From: Nocardioides sp. B-3
Lineage (GTDB): Bacteria > Actinomycetota > Actinomycetes > Propionibacteriales > Nocardioidaceae
DNA length: 64,000 bases
Reading direction: 5' to 3'
Assembly: GCF_024703895.1 (NCBI RefSeq)
Contig: NZ_CP087968.1
Span: forward strand, 2,418,001-2,482,000
A program made the position numbers and the translations under genes. This document shows positions 1-10,711 of the stretch, in pieces (position 1 is the first letter of the stretch; each line of letters starts with the position of its first letter). The notes beneath the pieces are model-generated. The model worked only from the letters and a program-made list of their open reading frames with translations. It was not told where the DNA came from and ran no database searches.

Positions 1-449
1 GAGGCCTTCCTGCTGGAGGTGCTCTCGACCCGGCAGGTCACGATCCCCGAGCTCGGCACCGTGAGCGCCGCGACCCCGCCCTATGTCGTGCTCACCTCCA
101 ACCGCACGCGCGGAGCTGCACGATGCGCTCAAGCGGCGCTGCCTCTACCACTGGATCGACCACCCCGGTCTCGACCGCGAGGTGGCGATCGTCCGGTCCC
201 GCGCGCCCGAGGTGGCCGAGTCGCTCGCGCGCCGGGTCGTCGGTGTGGTGCAGCAGCTGCGCGGACCGCGACGACCTGCTCAAGCCGCCGGGCGTTGCGG
301 AGACCCTCGACTGGGCGCGTGCCCTGAACCACCTCGGCACCACCCACCTCGACCTCGAGACGGCGGCCGCCACGCTCGGCGCGCTGGTGAAGTACCGCGA
401 GGACAAGGACCGGGTGCGGCAGGCGCTCGACCGGATGCTCACCACATGA
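1..449 (+). CDS. MoxR-family AAA+ ATPase, C-terminal part (5' end outside window)
   Basis: This is the C-terminal 150 or so residues of a MoxR/CoxD-type AAA+ ATPase, a family that acts as a chaperone for metalloenzymes together with VWA-domain partners. Visible are the sensor-1 strand PPYVVLTSN, the arginine-finger helix DALKRRCLYHW, and the lid-domain segment ETLDWARALNHLG; the Walker A and B motifs lie off the left edge. The reading frame breaks near 110 and 265, so the protein must be joined from three frames. It ends in ATGA, overlapping the start of the VWA gene, which is strong evidence of translational coupling. A full-length paralogue sits at 10712-11918. Confidence 0.85.
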   Translation, partial: GLPAGGALDPAGHDPRARHRERRDPALCRAHLQPHARSCTMRSSGAASTTGSTTPVSTARWRSSGPARPRWPSRSRAGSSVWCSSCADRDDLLKPPGVAETLDWARALNHLGTTHLDLETAAATLGALVKYREDKDRVRQALDRMLTT

Positions 450-1559
450 CCACCGACTTCGACCCGCTGCCCGTCCTCCTCGGCTTCACCCGGGCCCTGA
501 AGGCGGCCGGCGTGCCCGTGACGCCCGACCGCGCGCACGGGTTCGTCGAGGCGACGGCCATCGTCGGGCTCGACGACCAGCAGGCGACGTACTGGGCCGG
601 ACGCGCGACGCTGTGCGCAGGACCGGACGACCTGACGCGCTACGACCCGGGTCTTCGAGGCGTGGTTCGACCCGCGCGGCGAGCTGCCGAGGCGCCGCGA
701 GACCGGGCTGCCGATGCCGTCGGCGCCGGCCCTCCCCAGCGTCGACGAGGCTCCCGGCGAAGCCGACGCCCGGGACGACGGTGACGTCCTGCGCGCCGCC
801 GCCACGACCACCGACGTGCTGCGCCACCGCGACGTCGCCGGCCTCGATGCCGCCGAGCGCCAACGGCTCGCCGCGATGTTCGCGAGCCTGCGTCCGACAG
901 CACCCGTGCGCCGTACCGCGCGACACGAGCGCTGGCACCGCGGCCGCCTCGACGCCTCCCGCACCCTGCGCGACTCGCTGCGACGGATGGGCGAGCCCGG
1001 TGAGCTGGCGTGGCGACGGAGAAGGGTGCGGGCGCGGCGGGTGGTGCTGCTCGTCGACGTCAGCGGCTCGATGAGTGCGTACGCCGATGCGCTGCTGAGG
1101 CTCTCGCACCGGTTCGTCTCCACGCAGCCCGGGTGCGAGGTCTTCACCCTCGGCACCCGCCTCACGCACGTCACGCGCGTTGCGACACCGCGACCCCCGA
1201 CCGGGCCCTGATCGCCGCCGGCGACTGCGTGCCCGACTGGTCGGGTGGCACCCGGCTCGGCGAGACGATGCGTGTCTTCCTCGACCGTTGGGGGCAGCGC
1301 GGCATGGCGCGCGGCTCGGTGGTGGTCGTCTTCAGCGACGGCTGGGAGCGCGGCGACGCCTCCCTCCCCGGCCGAGCAGATGGCGCGGCTGCAGCGGATC
1401 GCGCACCATGTCGTCTGGGTCAACCCGCATCGCGGCAAGCCCGGCTACGAGCCCCTGCAGCAGGGAATCGCGGCCGCGCTGCCGTACGTCGATGACTTCG
1501 TGGCCGGTCACTCGTTGGCAGCCTTCGAGGAGCTGGTGGAGGTGGTGGGACGTGCGTGA
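446..1559 (+). CDS. VWA-domain protein, CoxE-like
   Basis: About 370 residues after joining frames (breaks near 650, 1190 and 1365). The N-terminal helical half (PVLLGFTRALKAAGVPVTPD) is typical of CoxE-like proteins. The C-terminal half is a von Willebrand A domain whose MIDAS motif reads LLVDVSGSMS at about 1051-1080, followed by the conserved VVVVFSDGWERGD strand. Family members work with a MoxR ATPase in maturing molybdenum hydroxylases or other metalloenzymes. The start overlaps the ATPase stop, and the stop overlaps the presumed xdhC start, giving a moxR-VWA-xdhC unit like coxD-E-F. A second, diverged pair lies at 9188-11918. Confidence 0.85.
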
Positions 1560-2689
1560 CGTGATGCGTGAGCTGCTCGCGTGGTGGGAGGCCGGCGAGA
1601 CGATCGGTGTCGGCACCGTGGTCGCCACCTTCCAGTCGGCGCCGCGACCGGCGGGGGCCTCGATGCTGGTCGGACCTGACGGCTCCGCGGTCGGGTCGGT
1701 CTCCGGCGGTTGCGTCGAGGGCGCCGTCTATGAGGAGGCCCAGCAGGTCGTCGAGTCCGGCGACCCGGTGCTGGAGCGCTACGGCGTCTCCGACGACGAC
1801 GCTTCGCGGTCGGGCTGACCTGCGGCGGGATCCTCGACGTCTTCGTCGAGAAGGTGTCGCGCGAGACCTTCCCCGAGCTGGGGAGGTCGCGGCCGACCCG
1901 GACGCCGGTCGCCCGGTCGCCGTCGCGACGGTGATCGAGCACCCGGACCCGTCCCTGCTGGGAAAGCGCGCCATCATCCGGCCGGGGGAGAAGGCGCAGG
2001 GCTGGCTCGGCTCGGAGCGGATGAACGACGCCGTCCACGACGATGCCCTCGGCCTGCTCGCGACCGGCAGCAACGCGACCCTCACCTACGGCCCCGACGG
2101 CGAGCGCCGTGGCGAGGGCATGCGGGTCTTCGTGTGGGGCTTCGCGCCGAAGCCCCGGATGCTGGTCTTCGGTGCGATCGACTTCGCCGCCGCGGTCGCG
2201 CGCGTCGGCAGCTTCCTCGGCTACCACGTGACGGTCTGCGACGCCCGGCCCGTCTTCGCCACGAACAGCCGCTTCCCCGAGGCCGACGAGGTCGTCGTGG
2301 ACTGGCCGCACCGCTACCTCGCCGCCGAGGTCGCGGCCGGCCAACTCGACCGGCGCACGGTGCTCGCGGTGCTGACGCACGACCCCAAGTTCGACGTCCC
2401 CCTGCTCGAGGTCGCCCTCCGGCTCCCGCCGGAGACCCGACCCGCCTACGTCGGAGCGATGGGATCTCGCCGTACCCACGACGACCGGATGGCCCGGCTC
2501 CGCGAAGCCGGTCTCACCGACGACGAGCTGGCGCAGCTGTCCTCCCCGATCGGGCTCGACCTCGGCGCCCGCACGCCCGAGGAGACGGCCATCTCGATCG
2601 CCGCCGAGATCATCTCCGGACGGTGGGGCGGGACCGGTCAACCACTGGCGGGCACCGACGGGCGCATCCACCACGACCCCGTCTCCTAG
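1552..2689 (+). CDS. xdhC: XdhC/CoxF-family molybdenum hydroxylase maturation protein
   Basis: About 380 residues. The N-terminal XdhC/CoxI domain carries the conserved Cys motif SVSGGCVEGAVYEE and a second Cys motif GLTCGGILDVFVE. The C-terminal Rossmann domain has RMLVFGAIDFAAAVARVGSFLGYHV and the later GAMGSRRTHDDR motif. XdhC proteins bind the molybdenum cofactor and help sulfurate and insert it into xanthine-dehydrogenase-family enzymes. Frame breaks near 1801 and in the G run at about 1880 are base losses. GTG at 1552 overlaps the VWA stop; ATG at 1564 is an alternative. The likely client in this window is the coxSLM enzyme at 18849-22631. Confidence 0.9.
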
Positions 2690-2736
2690 CCGGGCCATCC
2701 CCTCCGGACGGGCAGTTATCCCGGTCGCTCCGGGCG

Positions 2737-2744
2737 CCTAGCGT
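2737..2744 (+). promoter_or_regulatory. Candidate -10 box (CCTAGCGT) of mftD operon
   Basis: CCTAGCGT lies 29 bp upstream of the mftD start and contains TAGCGT, which fits the actinobacterial TANNNT -10 pattern. The same 8-mer occurs upstream of mdo and mftA in this window. No convincing -35 was seen. Confidence 0.45.
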
Positions 2745-2773
2745 CGAGTCGACGACACGAGGAGGCGTAGGGA

Positions 2774-3966
2774 ATGGCTCAGTGGTTCGAGACGGTGAAC
2801 GAGGCGCAGCGGCGCGCGAAGAAGAGGCTGCCGCCGTCGGTCTACTCGGCGCTGCTGGCCGGGTCCGAGCGTGGGATCTCCTACGACGACAACACCCGCG
2901 CCTTCGGCGAGCTCGGCCCGGCCCCGCACGTCGCTGGCCTGCACGAGAAGCGCGAGCTGGCGACCCGGGTGCTCGGTCAGGACATCTCGATGCCGGTGAT
3001 CATCTCGCCCACCGGCGTGCAGGCCGTGCACCCCGACGGTGAGGTGGCGGTCGCCCGCGCGGCCGCGGCGCGGGGTACGGCGATGGGCCTGAGCTCCTTC
3101 GCCAGCAAGCCGCTGGCCGAGGTGGTCGAGGCGAACCCGCGGACGTTCTTCCAGACCTACTGGATGGGGGACCGCGACGCGATGGTGCGCCGGATGGACC
3201 GCGCACGTGAGGCCGGTGCGGTAGGCCTGATCGCCACCCCTGGACTGGTCGTTCTCCCACGGCCGCGACTGGGGCAGCCCGAAGATCCCGGAGAAGCTGG
3301 ACCTGAAGGCGATGGCGAAGTTCGCGCCCGAGGTGATGCGGCGCCCGCGGTGGCTGGCCGACTTCGCCCGGTCGGGCAAGCTGCCCGACCTGACGGCGCC
3401 CAACCTCGCCGAGCCCGGTGCCGCAGCCCCGACCTTCTTCGGTGCGTACGGCGAGTGGATGATGACCCCGCCGCCCAGCTGGGAGGACGTGGCCCTGGCT
3501 CCGGGAGGAGTGGGGCGGCCCCTTCATGCTCAAGGGGATCTGCCGCGTGGACGACGCGCTCCGGGCCCGCGACGCGGGGGTCAGCGCGATCTCGGTGTCC
3601 AACCACGGCGGCAACAACCCGGACGGCACGCCCGCCCCGATCCGGGTGCTGCCCTCGATCGCGGCCGCCGTCGGCGACGACGTCGAGGTGCTGCTCGACT
3701 CGGGCATCCGCCGCGGCAGCGACGTGGTGAAGGCGGTGGCGCTGGGCGCGAAGGCCGTGATGATCGGCCGCGCCTACCTGTGGGGCCTCGCGGCCGGCGG
3801 CCAGTCGGGCGTCGAGAACGTCCTCGACATCCTGCGCGGCGGCATCGACTCCGCCCTGCTCGGGCTCGGCCACTCGTCCATCCACGACCTCACGCCCGAC
3901 GACGTGCTCGTGCCCGACGGCTTCCTCCGCACCCCAGGGGGCGCCGCGCCCGTGACCCGACCGTGA
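2774..3966 (+). CDS. mftD: MftD, pre-mycofactocin synthase (FMN alpha-hydroxyacid dehydrogenase family)
   Basis: About 397 residues of the lactate/glycolate-oxidase TIM-barrel family. Landmarks are MPVIISPTGVQAVHPDGE, MGLSSFASKPLAEV, the substrate and flavin segment ISVSNHGGNNPDGTPAPIR, and the phosphate-binding VLLDSGIRRGSDVVKAVALGAKAVMIGR. NHGGN in place of NHGGRQLD is characteristic of MftD. Family knowledge: MftD oxidatively deaminates AHDP to the redox-active dicarbonyl core of pre-mycofactocin. Breaks lie near 3240 and 3505. The ATG follows a GAGGAGG site. Unusually, mftD is not in the mftABCEF operon but heads an operon with an SDR, an alcohol dehydrogenase and a two-component system 10 kb away. 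Confidence 0.93.
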
Positions 3967-3973
3967 CACCGCC

Positions 3974-4767
3974 ATGACCCAGCCCCGCGTCGCCCTCGTC
4001 ACCGGTGCCGCGCGGGGCATTGGCGCAGCTACGGTCCGCGCGCTCGTCGCCGACGGCTTCCGGGTCGTCGCGGTCGATGCGTGCCTCGGGGCCGACCACG
4101 GGCTCACCGGGGTCGGCTATCCCCTCGCATCACGTGCAGACTGGGCGGAGGTGGGCCGGCTCGGCGACTCCGTCATGACGTACGTCGCCGACGTCCGCGA
4201 CACCGACGCGTGCGCGCCGCGGCGGACGCGGCGATGGAGCGCTGGGGGAGGCTGGACGCGGCCGTGGCCGGTGCGGCCGTGATGGTCGGCGGCAGCCCCC
4301 AGTGGGAGACGTCGGACGCCGACCTCGACACGCTGTGGGGGATCGACGTGCTCGGGGCCCGGAACACGGCCGCCGTCGCCGTACCCCTCATGGTCGAGGG
4401 GCCGGACCCGGCCGGCTGCCGGTTCGTGGCGGTCGCCTCGACCGCGGGCAGCCGAGGACTCTTCCACCTCGCGGGCTACACCGTGGTCAAGCACGCCGTC
4501 ATCGGACTGGTCCGCGGGCTCGCCGCCGACCTCGTCGGCACCGGCGTCACGGCCGTCGCGGTCTCTCCGGGGGCGACCGGGACGACGATGCTCGAGGCGA
4601 CGGCGCGGATCTACGGGCTCGACGACGCGGCGGCGCTCGCCGCCCACCAGCTCAGCCGGCGAGTGCACGAACCCGACGAGGTGGCCGCGACGATCGCGCA
4701 CTGCTGCTCGGTGGCGGGCGGGCTGCTCAACGGCTCCGTGCTCGAGGTCGGTGGTGGTTCGACCTGA
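3974..4767 (+). CDS. SDR-family oxidoreductase, probably mycofactocin-dependent
   Basis: A 264-residue short-chain dehydrogenase. The Rossmann motif is TGAARGIG near residue 11, with the catalytic Ser in VASTAGSRG and Tyr/Lys in GYTVVKHAVIG. The loop after the nucleotide motif (VVAVDACLGADHG) is longer than in ordinary SDRs, as in the mycofactocin-coupled subfamilies that hold NAD(P) tightly and use mycofactocin as external acceptor. The start follows mftD by 7 bp. One frame break lies near 4213. The alcohol substrate cannot be told from sequence. Confidence 0.8.
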
Positions 4768-4878
4768 CCGAACGGGTAGGTCTGCCCCCGCACAGTGACC
4801 GGCGGAAGGAGTGCGGCCGAGGCCTATGGTGAGGACGTCCCGGGGGGTACCGTGGAAGAGAGCCGGTGAGGAGGTCCT

Positions 4879-6101
4879 GTGGCGTCTGCACTGACCCCGT
4901 CGCGGCCACCCTCGTCGCACGCCCGGCCCTCGGCCCCGTCGTCGCCGCCCACCGCGCTCGCGAAGTTCCATGCGCCCGAGGTGGTCTTCGGGGCCGAATC
5001 GTTGGGTGAGGCCGGCTACGCCGCCATCCGGTTGGGCGCACGGCGACCCTTCCCCGGTGAGCGACCCCGGGATCGTCGAGGCCGGCTGGCTGGACCTGTT
5101 GCTGGCGCTGCTGAAGGACGAGGGCCTGACCCCGGTGCTCTGGACCGACGTCACGCCCAACCCCAAGGACCACGAGGTGCGTGCGGCCTGCGCGCTCTAC
5201 GCCGAGCAGGAGTGCGACGTCATCATCGCCATCGGCGGCGGGTCGGTCATCGATGCCGCCAAGGGTGTGGCGATCCTGTCCGGCAACGGCGGCGACATCC
5301 TCGACTACGCCGGCGTCGACCGGGTGACGCGGCCGATCCCGCCGATGCTGATGATCCCCACGACCTCCGGCACCGGCGCCGACGTCTCGCAGTTCTGCAT
5401 CGTCACCGACACCGAGCGGCACGTGAAGCTCACGATCATGGGCCGCGCCCCCGGTGCCCGACGTCTCCATCACCGACCCACGGCTGCTGACGACCATGCC
5501 CGACGAGCTCAACGCCGCAACCGGCCTCGATGCGCTCACCCACGGCATCGAGGCCTTCGTCTCGCTCGCGCACAACCCGCTCGCCGACACCCACGCGCTC
5601 AACGCGGTGGGGCTGGTGTGCCGCAACCTGCGCACCACCATCTCCGAGCCCCGGGAGATGGTGGCGCGCTCGAGGATGGCGCAGGCCAGCCTCCGGGCCG
5701 GGCTCGCCTTCACCAACGCGATCCTCGGCGCGACGCACGCGATGAGCCACCGGGTGGGTGGACTGCTCGACGCGCCGCACGGCGTCGTCAACGGCGTCCT
5801 GCTGCCCCACGTCATCCGCTACAACGCGCGCGCCAGCCCGGAGCGGTTCGTCGACTCGGCCAGATCGGCCGGCATCGCCGTCGACGGCATGCCGGGGGAG
5901 GACGCAGCCGAGCTCCTCGCCGAGCACGTCCGCCGCCCGGCCGACGACGTGGGCGTGCCGCGCGGCTTGGGCGAGCTCGGGGTGACCGAGGCCGACATCG
6001 ACACGATGGCGCACACCGCGCTCGACGACGCCTGCCTGACCACCAACCCGCGCGAGGCATCCGAGATCGAGATCCGCCAGCTGTTCAAGGACGCCCTGTG
6101 A
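4879..6101 (+). CDS. Iron-type (group III) alcohol dehydrogenase
   Basis: About 407 residues of the iron-containing alcohol dehydrogenase family. The NAD-binding motif is IAIGGGSVIDAAKG, followed by the TTSGTGADVSQF loop. Metal ligands are expected in DALTHGIEAFVS and the downstream His motifs ATHAMSH and DAPHGVVNG. GTG at 4879 is preceded by GAGGAGG. Breaks lie near 5045 and 5450. The stop overlaps the sensor kinase start (GTGA). In Mycobacterium smegmatis a related diol dehydrogenase gene lies beside the MadSR and mdo genes, so a role in diol or alcohol oxidation with mycofactocin is likely but inferred. It is clearly a different branch from Mdo at 12007-13298. Confidence 0.82.
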
Positions 6102-7512
6102 CGACGCGGTCGCAGCCCTCCGCACCGGACCCGGCCACCCTCACCGGGGTCAGGTCCGGCAAGAGCTCCTACTACCGCGCCTACGTCCGCTCCGACGAGC
6201 GGATGCAACGCGCCGTGCGCGCCATGGACTCGATCTCGCGCGCGCTCGTGCGCACGCTCGAGGGTCCGCGCGGCCTGCTCGAGGAGGTCGTGCGCGCCGC
6301 CGCGTCGCACCCGGAGGCCGAGTGGACGCTGCTCGCGCTGTCCGACGGGCACCTGCGGGGCGCGCGACCACGGTTCCCGGTGCTCGGTCCGCCCGATGGT
6401 CCGCACGGCCAGCCGACCGTCGACGACACGGGGCTGCCGGCGATCGTGCGTCGCGAGCTGGGTGCGATCCGGGCCGGGCACGCCGTGCGCAGCAACGACG
6501 ACGGCCGCTGGGTGCGGGTGCCGATGACGTTGGAAGGGCGACCGATCGGCTGCCCGGGTCGGACTGCACGGTCTCGAGGTCGACCCCGAGCCGGGCGACC
6601 TGTCGGTGCTGCGCATCCTCGCCAACCGGGCCGCGGTCTCGCTGCACACCTCGGAGCAGTACCCGGGCCAGCATGGCCCTGCACCGGCGCGCCCAGCTTC
6701 TGCACGACGAGGCCCGCGCGCACGAGCGCGACCTCGAGGTGCGCACGGCCGAGCTGCGCCGCGTCGAGGACCGGCTGGTGCTGGCGCACCAGCGGGAGGT
6801 GATCGACACAGAGCGCCACCGGATCGCGCGCGAGCTGCACGACTCGGTCGCGCAGTACGTCCTCTCCGCCGGCATGGCCGTGGAGGTGGCGCGTGGCGAG
6901 GCGGAGGGACTCGGCGAGACGGGTGCCGGCATCTCGCTGCGGCTCGGCACCGCCAAGGAGCTCTCGCAGCAGGCGGTCGACCAGCTGCGGCGGGCGATCT
7001 ACGCCCTGCACCGCACGCCGAGCGACACCGTCGTCGAGCTGCCCGAGCTGCTGCGCGAGGGTCGCCTCCCACCACCGGCCACAGCTGGTGGTCCAGTCCG
7101 GGTCGAGGGGGAGGCCGTCGCCTTCCCCGCCGAGGCCGGCCACGAGGTGGCGCGCGCCGTCGGTGAGGCGCTGTTCAACGTCGCCGTACACGCTCGGGCG
7201 GAGCGCGCCGTGGTGCGGTTGCGCTACCAGCCGGATCAGGTGCTGGTGTCCGTGGCCGACGACGGACGGGGCGACCCGAAGGAGCTGAGCCGGCTGCTGC
7301 GGCTCGAGCGCGGGAGCCCCGGCGACGGCTCGCACCGCGGCCCGGCCAACATCGAGAGCAGGCTGCTGGACCTCGGCGGCAGCGTCGCCTTCCGGCGCGC
7401 GCGCATCGGCGGAGTGCGCGTCGAGATGCGAGTCCCGCTCCCACTCGTGCGGCCGGTCCGACCGGGCCTCATCGACCAGCTGATCGCCACTCGACCCCGG
7501 GAGGGCTCGTGA
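6098..7512 (+). CDS. madS: Sensor histidine kinase, MadS-like
   Basis: About 470 residues with no membrane segment, so a soluble sensor. Residues 1-190 look like a degenerate GAF-type domain. A coiled linker rich in Glu and Arg (about 200-240) leads to a HisKA_3 dimerisation domain with the phospho-acceptor His in ERHRIARELHDSVAQ. The HATPase domain has the G1 box VSVADDGRG and the GPANIESRLLDLGG segment. The start overlaps the alcohol dehydrogenase stop and the end overlaps the regulator, so the pair is co-translated. Breaks lie near 6555 and 6665, with a compensating pair near 7060-7100. The MadS name rests on its place between an alcohol dehydrogenase and mftM. Confidence 0.8.
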
Positions 7513-8187
7513 CAACCTTGACACCACCCCAGCAGGGCGCCGACGTGGCGACCGTGCGGATCATGCTGGTCGACGACCACGCCATCGTCCGGCAGGGACT
7601 GCGCTCCATCCCGGAGCGCGAGCGCGACCTGATCGTGGTCGCCGAGGCGTCCACCCCGGGCGAGGCGCTCACCGTGATCGGCCGCTCCGACCCGCACATT
7701 GTGCTGCTCGACCTCAAGCTGTCGACGGCGTCCGACACCGAGGGGCTCGAGCTGTGCGCCGAGCTCACCAGCCGGCACCCCGACATCGGCGTGCTGGTGC
7801 TGACGACCTTCCTCGACGAGCAGCTGGTGCTCAAGGCGATCCGGGCCGGCGCCAAGGGCTATGTCCTCAAGGACGTCGACACCTCCGGCCTCGTCCGCGC
7901 CATCCGCGACGTCAGCCGTGGTGAGAGCGCCTTCGACGCCCGGTCTGCGGCGGCGATGGTCCGCGGGCTCAACACCCCCCGACCCCGAGGAGTCGCAGCA
8001 GCTCACCGCCCGCGAGCGCGAGGTGCTGCGGCTGCTCGCGCGCGGCCTCTCCAACCGCGACATCGGCGTCAAGCTCTACATCTCCGAGACCACCGCGAAG
8101 TTCCACGTCGGCAACATCCTGCGCAAGCTCGGCGTCTCCCGCCGGGCCGAGGCGGTCTACGAGGCGACCAAGCTGGGTCTCATCTGA
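7509..8187 (+). CDS. madR: LuxR/NarL-family response regulator, MadR-like
   Basis: About 225 residues. The receiver domain has the acidic pair MLVDDH, the phospho-acceptor Asp in IVLLDLKL, the switch Thr in VLVLTTF and the Lys in GYVLKD. The C-terminal LuxR helix-turn-helix is clear: LTAREREVLRLLARGLSNRD through TAKFHVGNILRKLGV. A single extra C in the run at 7973-7980 breaks the frame between the two domains. GTG at 7509 overlaps the kinase stop. In mycobacteria the equivalent regulator activates the NDMA-methanol dehydrogenase gene, so the mdo and mft promoters here are the obvious targets (inference). Confidence 0.83.
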
Positions 8188-8210
8188 CGTCGCGCTGTTC
8201 CCCGGCACGG

Positions 8211-8263
8211 GGTGGCGGCAGATCGCGTCGTCATAGGGGGCGGGACTGTTATGTGCCGCCACC
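8211..8263. terminator. Inverted repeat between convergent madR and mftM
   Basis: A perfect 10-bp inverted repeat (GGTGGCGGCA at 8211-8220, TGCCGCCACC at 8254-8263) spans the short gap between the converging stops. The loop is long (33 nt) and there is no T tract, so a bidirectional terminator role is only plausible. Confidence 0.35.
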
Positions 8264-8281
8264 TTCCACGGGCGCGGCGAC

Positions 8282-9188
8282 TCAACGCTTGTCCAGCACC
8301 AACCACCCGCCGTGGTGCTCGCTGACCTCGAACGGCAGCCCGGTGGCGTCCCCCCACGACGCCGGGTCGTCGAGGCTGACGGTGCGCACGTGCCCCCCGT
8401 GTCTCGTCCGCCTCGTCCTCGAGGGGTACGGCGACCACGACCCGCCGCCTCGCCAGGCGCACCGCCTCCGCCAGCACGCGCGCCGTGCTCGTCGTCGAGG
8501 TGCTCGAGGAGGTGGATCGCCAGCACCGTGTCGGCGCTCGCGTCGGCACCGGGGAAGTGGCCGGCGTCGGCGGCGATCGCGGTCAGCGAGATACCGAGTC
8601 GTGGAGCCACCTCGGCCGGGAGGCGGGTGGCGCCCGAGGACAGGTCGCTCGCCGTCGTACGACGACCGGACGCCGCGATGCGCAAGGACAGGAACCCGAA
8701 GCAGCTGCCGAGCTCGAGCACCGAGCCCGGGACCGGGGAGGCGACTCGGCGCGGGCGTAGACGGGTGCATAGTCGGCGATGGTGCCGTGGCGGCCCGCGC
8801 CCGGCCCGTCGACGCACTGCTCGATGCGCGCCATGGTGTTGCGGTAGAAGAGCTCCCAGCTGTCCGGGGCCGCGGTCCGGGAGGTGAGCACGGTGCCGGT
8901 GAAGATGCGCTCGAAGAGCTCGGGACCGCGCAGCCAGCCGGGTCCGAAGAGCTCATCGGCGAGCAGACCCGCCAGGTCGTCGTCGACGTGCTCGGCCGGC
9001 ACCCGGTGGCGGACGTGCAGCAGGTCGCCGTCGCTGTGGACGTCGAAGTGCTCCGTGCGCACCATGTGCAGGCCGCGCCTCGGAGGGATCGGCCCCTGCG
9101 CGCGGACCTCGACGATCTCGTCCACGTAGGCCCCGTCGCGGCTCGGGCGGAAGGGGTCGATGGGGACGGAGGTCGTCGCCTCGGTCAT
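8282..9188 (-). CDS. mftM: MftM, mycofactocin oligosaccharide methyltransferase
   Basis: About 301 residues. The N-terminal half (VDEIVEVRAQGPIPPRRGLH, then DELFGPGWLRGPELFERIF) is a MftM-type lead domain. The C-terminal half is a class I SAM methyltransferase with motif I VLELGSCFGFLSLRIA, the ASDLSSGA acidic loop, and TVLAIHLLEHLDD. Family knowledge: MftM methylates a glucose of the oligoglucoside chain that MftF builds on mycofactocin. Its ATG overlaps the stop of the VWA gene. Frame breaks lie near 8742, 8482 and 8395. It is last in the mdo-moxR-VWA-mftM operon and ends convergent to madR. Confidence 0.82.
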
Positions 9189-10707
9189 CAGCCGACCCGG
9201 GACATCGAGGTGGTGACCCGGTCAAGACCGGTGAGGTTGCGCACCACCCGGACTCGGCTGCAGTAGTCCGCATAGGCAGGCAGGTCGCAGCGACCCAATC
9301 CCCGGGAATAGCGGGGTTCCGGCGTGAGCCAGACCGTCTCACGGGCCCGTCGGGTGATCTCCTCGAAGACCGGGAGCCGTGGATCGTTGCCGTTGCCACG
9401 TCCGTCGCCGAGCACGATGACCGTCGTTCGACGGGTGACGGCGGAGCCGAACTGCTCAAGGAAGTCCTCGAACGCGGAGCCGTAGTCGGAGTCGGCATCG
9501 ACATCGAGCACGCCGCCGGCCGGCAGCCCCGACATCACCAGCGAGAGCGCCTCTTCGGGATGGTGCTCGGCGAACAGGTCGGTGATCTCCACGAGGTCCT
9601 TGACGAACGCGAACGTGCGCACGGAGGAGGCCAGCGACTGCAGGCTGTGCACGAGCTGGAGCGTGAACCGCGCCGCCGAGCGCACCGAGAGCGAGACGTC
9701 GCAGAGCACCAGCAGCTTGGGCCGGTCCTCCACCTTGCTGACGGTGACCGGTCGGAACGGGACGCCGTCGAATTTCATGTTCGCGCGATCGTGCGGGCCC
9801 CGTCGACGACCCCGCGTGCAGCGGCCTTGCGTCGCGGACGCGGAGCGCCGCGCAGCGATCGCAGCAGTCGGCGCAGGGCTTCCTCGAGCTCGGCCCGCTC
9901 GTGCTCGTGGATGCGCTCGCTCTGGGCGGCCCGGATCTCGCGCTTCTCGATCTCGTGCTCGACCGCCATCAGCTTCTCGAGGTGTTGCTTGAGCCGCTCC
10001 GGCAGGCCGGCCGGGAAGGGGGCGAGTGCAGCCCGCAGCGCTTCGAGGGTGGCGCCACGATCCTCGTCGACATCGGGCAGCGCGTCCTCGAGCCAACTGA
10101 GCAGGGCCATCTCCCCGGGCGACTGTGAGCTCGACGTCGAGCTCCATACCGGGGCTGCGGATCAGGTCGCCGGGGAGCCCGGGTTGTGCATCCGGTGCGT
10201 GGAGATCTGCACCCGCGCAGCCTCGCCGGCGCTGCCCTCCGTGTCGTTGGAGAGCACGATCTCATCGGTCAGCGCAGCGATGTCGATCTTGTTGGCCTCC
10301 TGATGGAGGTTGTACTGCTGCGCCATGTCCTCCGGCTTGAAGAACTCCTTGATGTCGTCGGGCTTCCCGTGCGAGTGACCGTCCTCCGGGATGTCGCCGG
10401 GCTCGTCGGAAAGCGTGAACTGCTCGAGCTCGCCGTCGTCGGTCAGGTCGTCGTGGCTGTGTCCGTGGCCGACCTCGTCCTCGAACACCGCCCGCAACCC
10501 GAAGAACAGGTCGAAGACGCGGTCGAAGGTGGCCGGGTCGCGGCGGTCCTTGATCAGACTGACCATGAGCGCCGAGCGGAGCACCTCGCGCTCACCGAGG
10601 ACGCCCGCCCGGGCCACCGCGTGCATGGCGTCGATCGCCTCCGCCGTACTCACCCGAACGCCGTTGAGACGAAGGAACCTGATGAAGCGATGGACTGCGC
10701 CCTCCAT
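9188..10707 (-). CDS. VWA-domain protein with His-rich segments, partner of MoxR
   Basis: About 506 residues of the CoxE-like family. The N-terminus (FIRFLRLNGVRVSTAEAIDAM) is the helical lead domain. A linker contains His/Asp clusters GHGHSHDDL (near 10448-10474) and DGHSHG (near 10366-10385), which look metal-binding. A charged helical section follows, then a C-terminal VWA domain with MIDAS LLVLCDVSLSVRS and later DSDYGSAFEDFL. The start lies 4 bp after the MoxR stop and the stop overlaps mftM. Frame breaks lie near 10165, 10115 and 9785. Family members act with MoxR in metalloenzyme activation; the client is probably Mdo encoded upstream (inference). Confidence 0.82.
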
Positions 10708-10711
10708 CGGA

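Noticed and set aside
92..1438. Long minus-strand open frame opposite the VWA gene
   Set aside because: No family motif, very Arg- and Gly-rich, and lies opposite clear MoxR and VWA motifs. Typical high-GC shadow.
4970..6802. A 610-codon open frame joining the alcohol dehydrogenase and the kinase
   Set aside because: Motif positions show that the dehydrogenase changes frame twice and ends at 6101; the long frame is an accident of those breaks.
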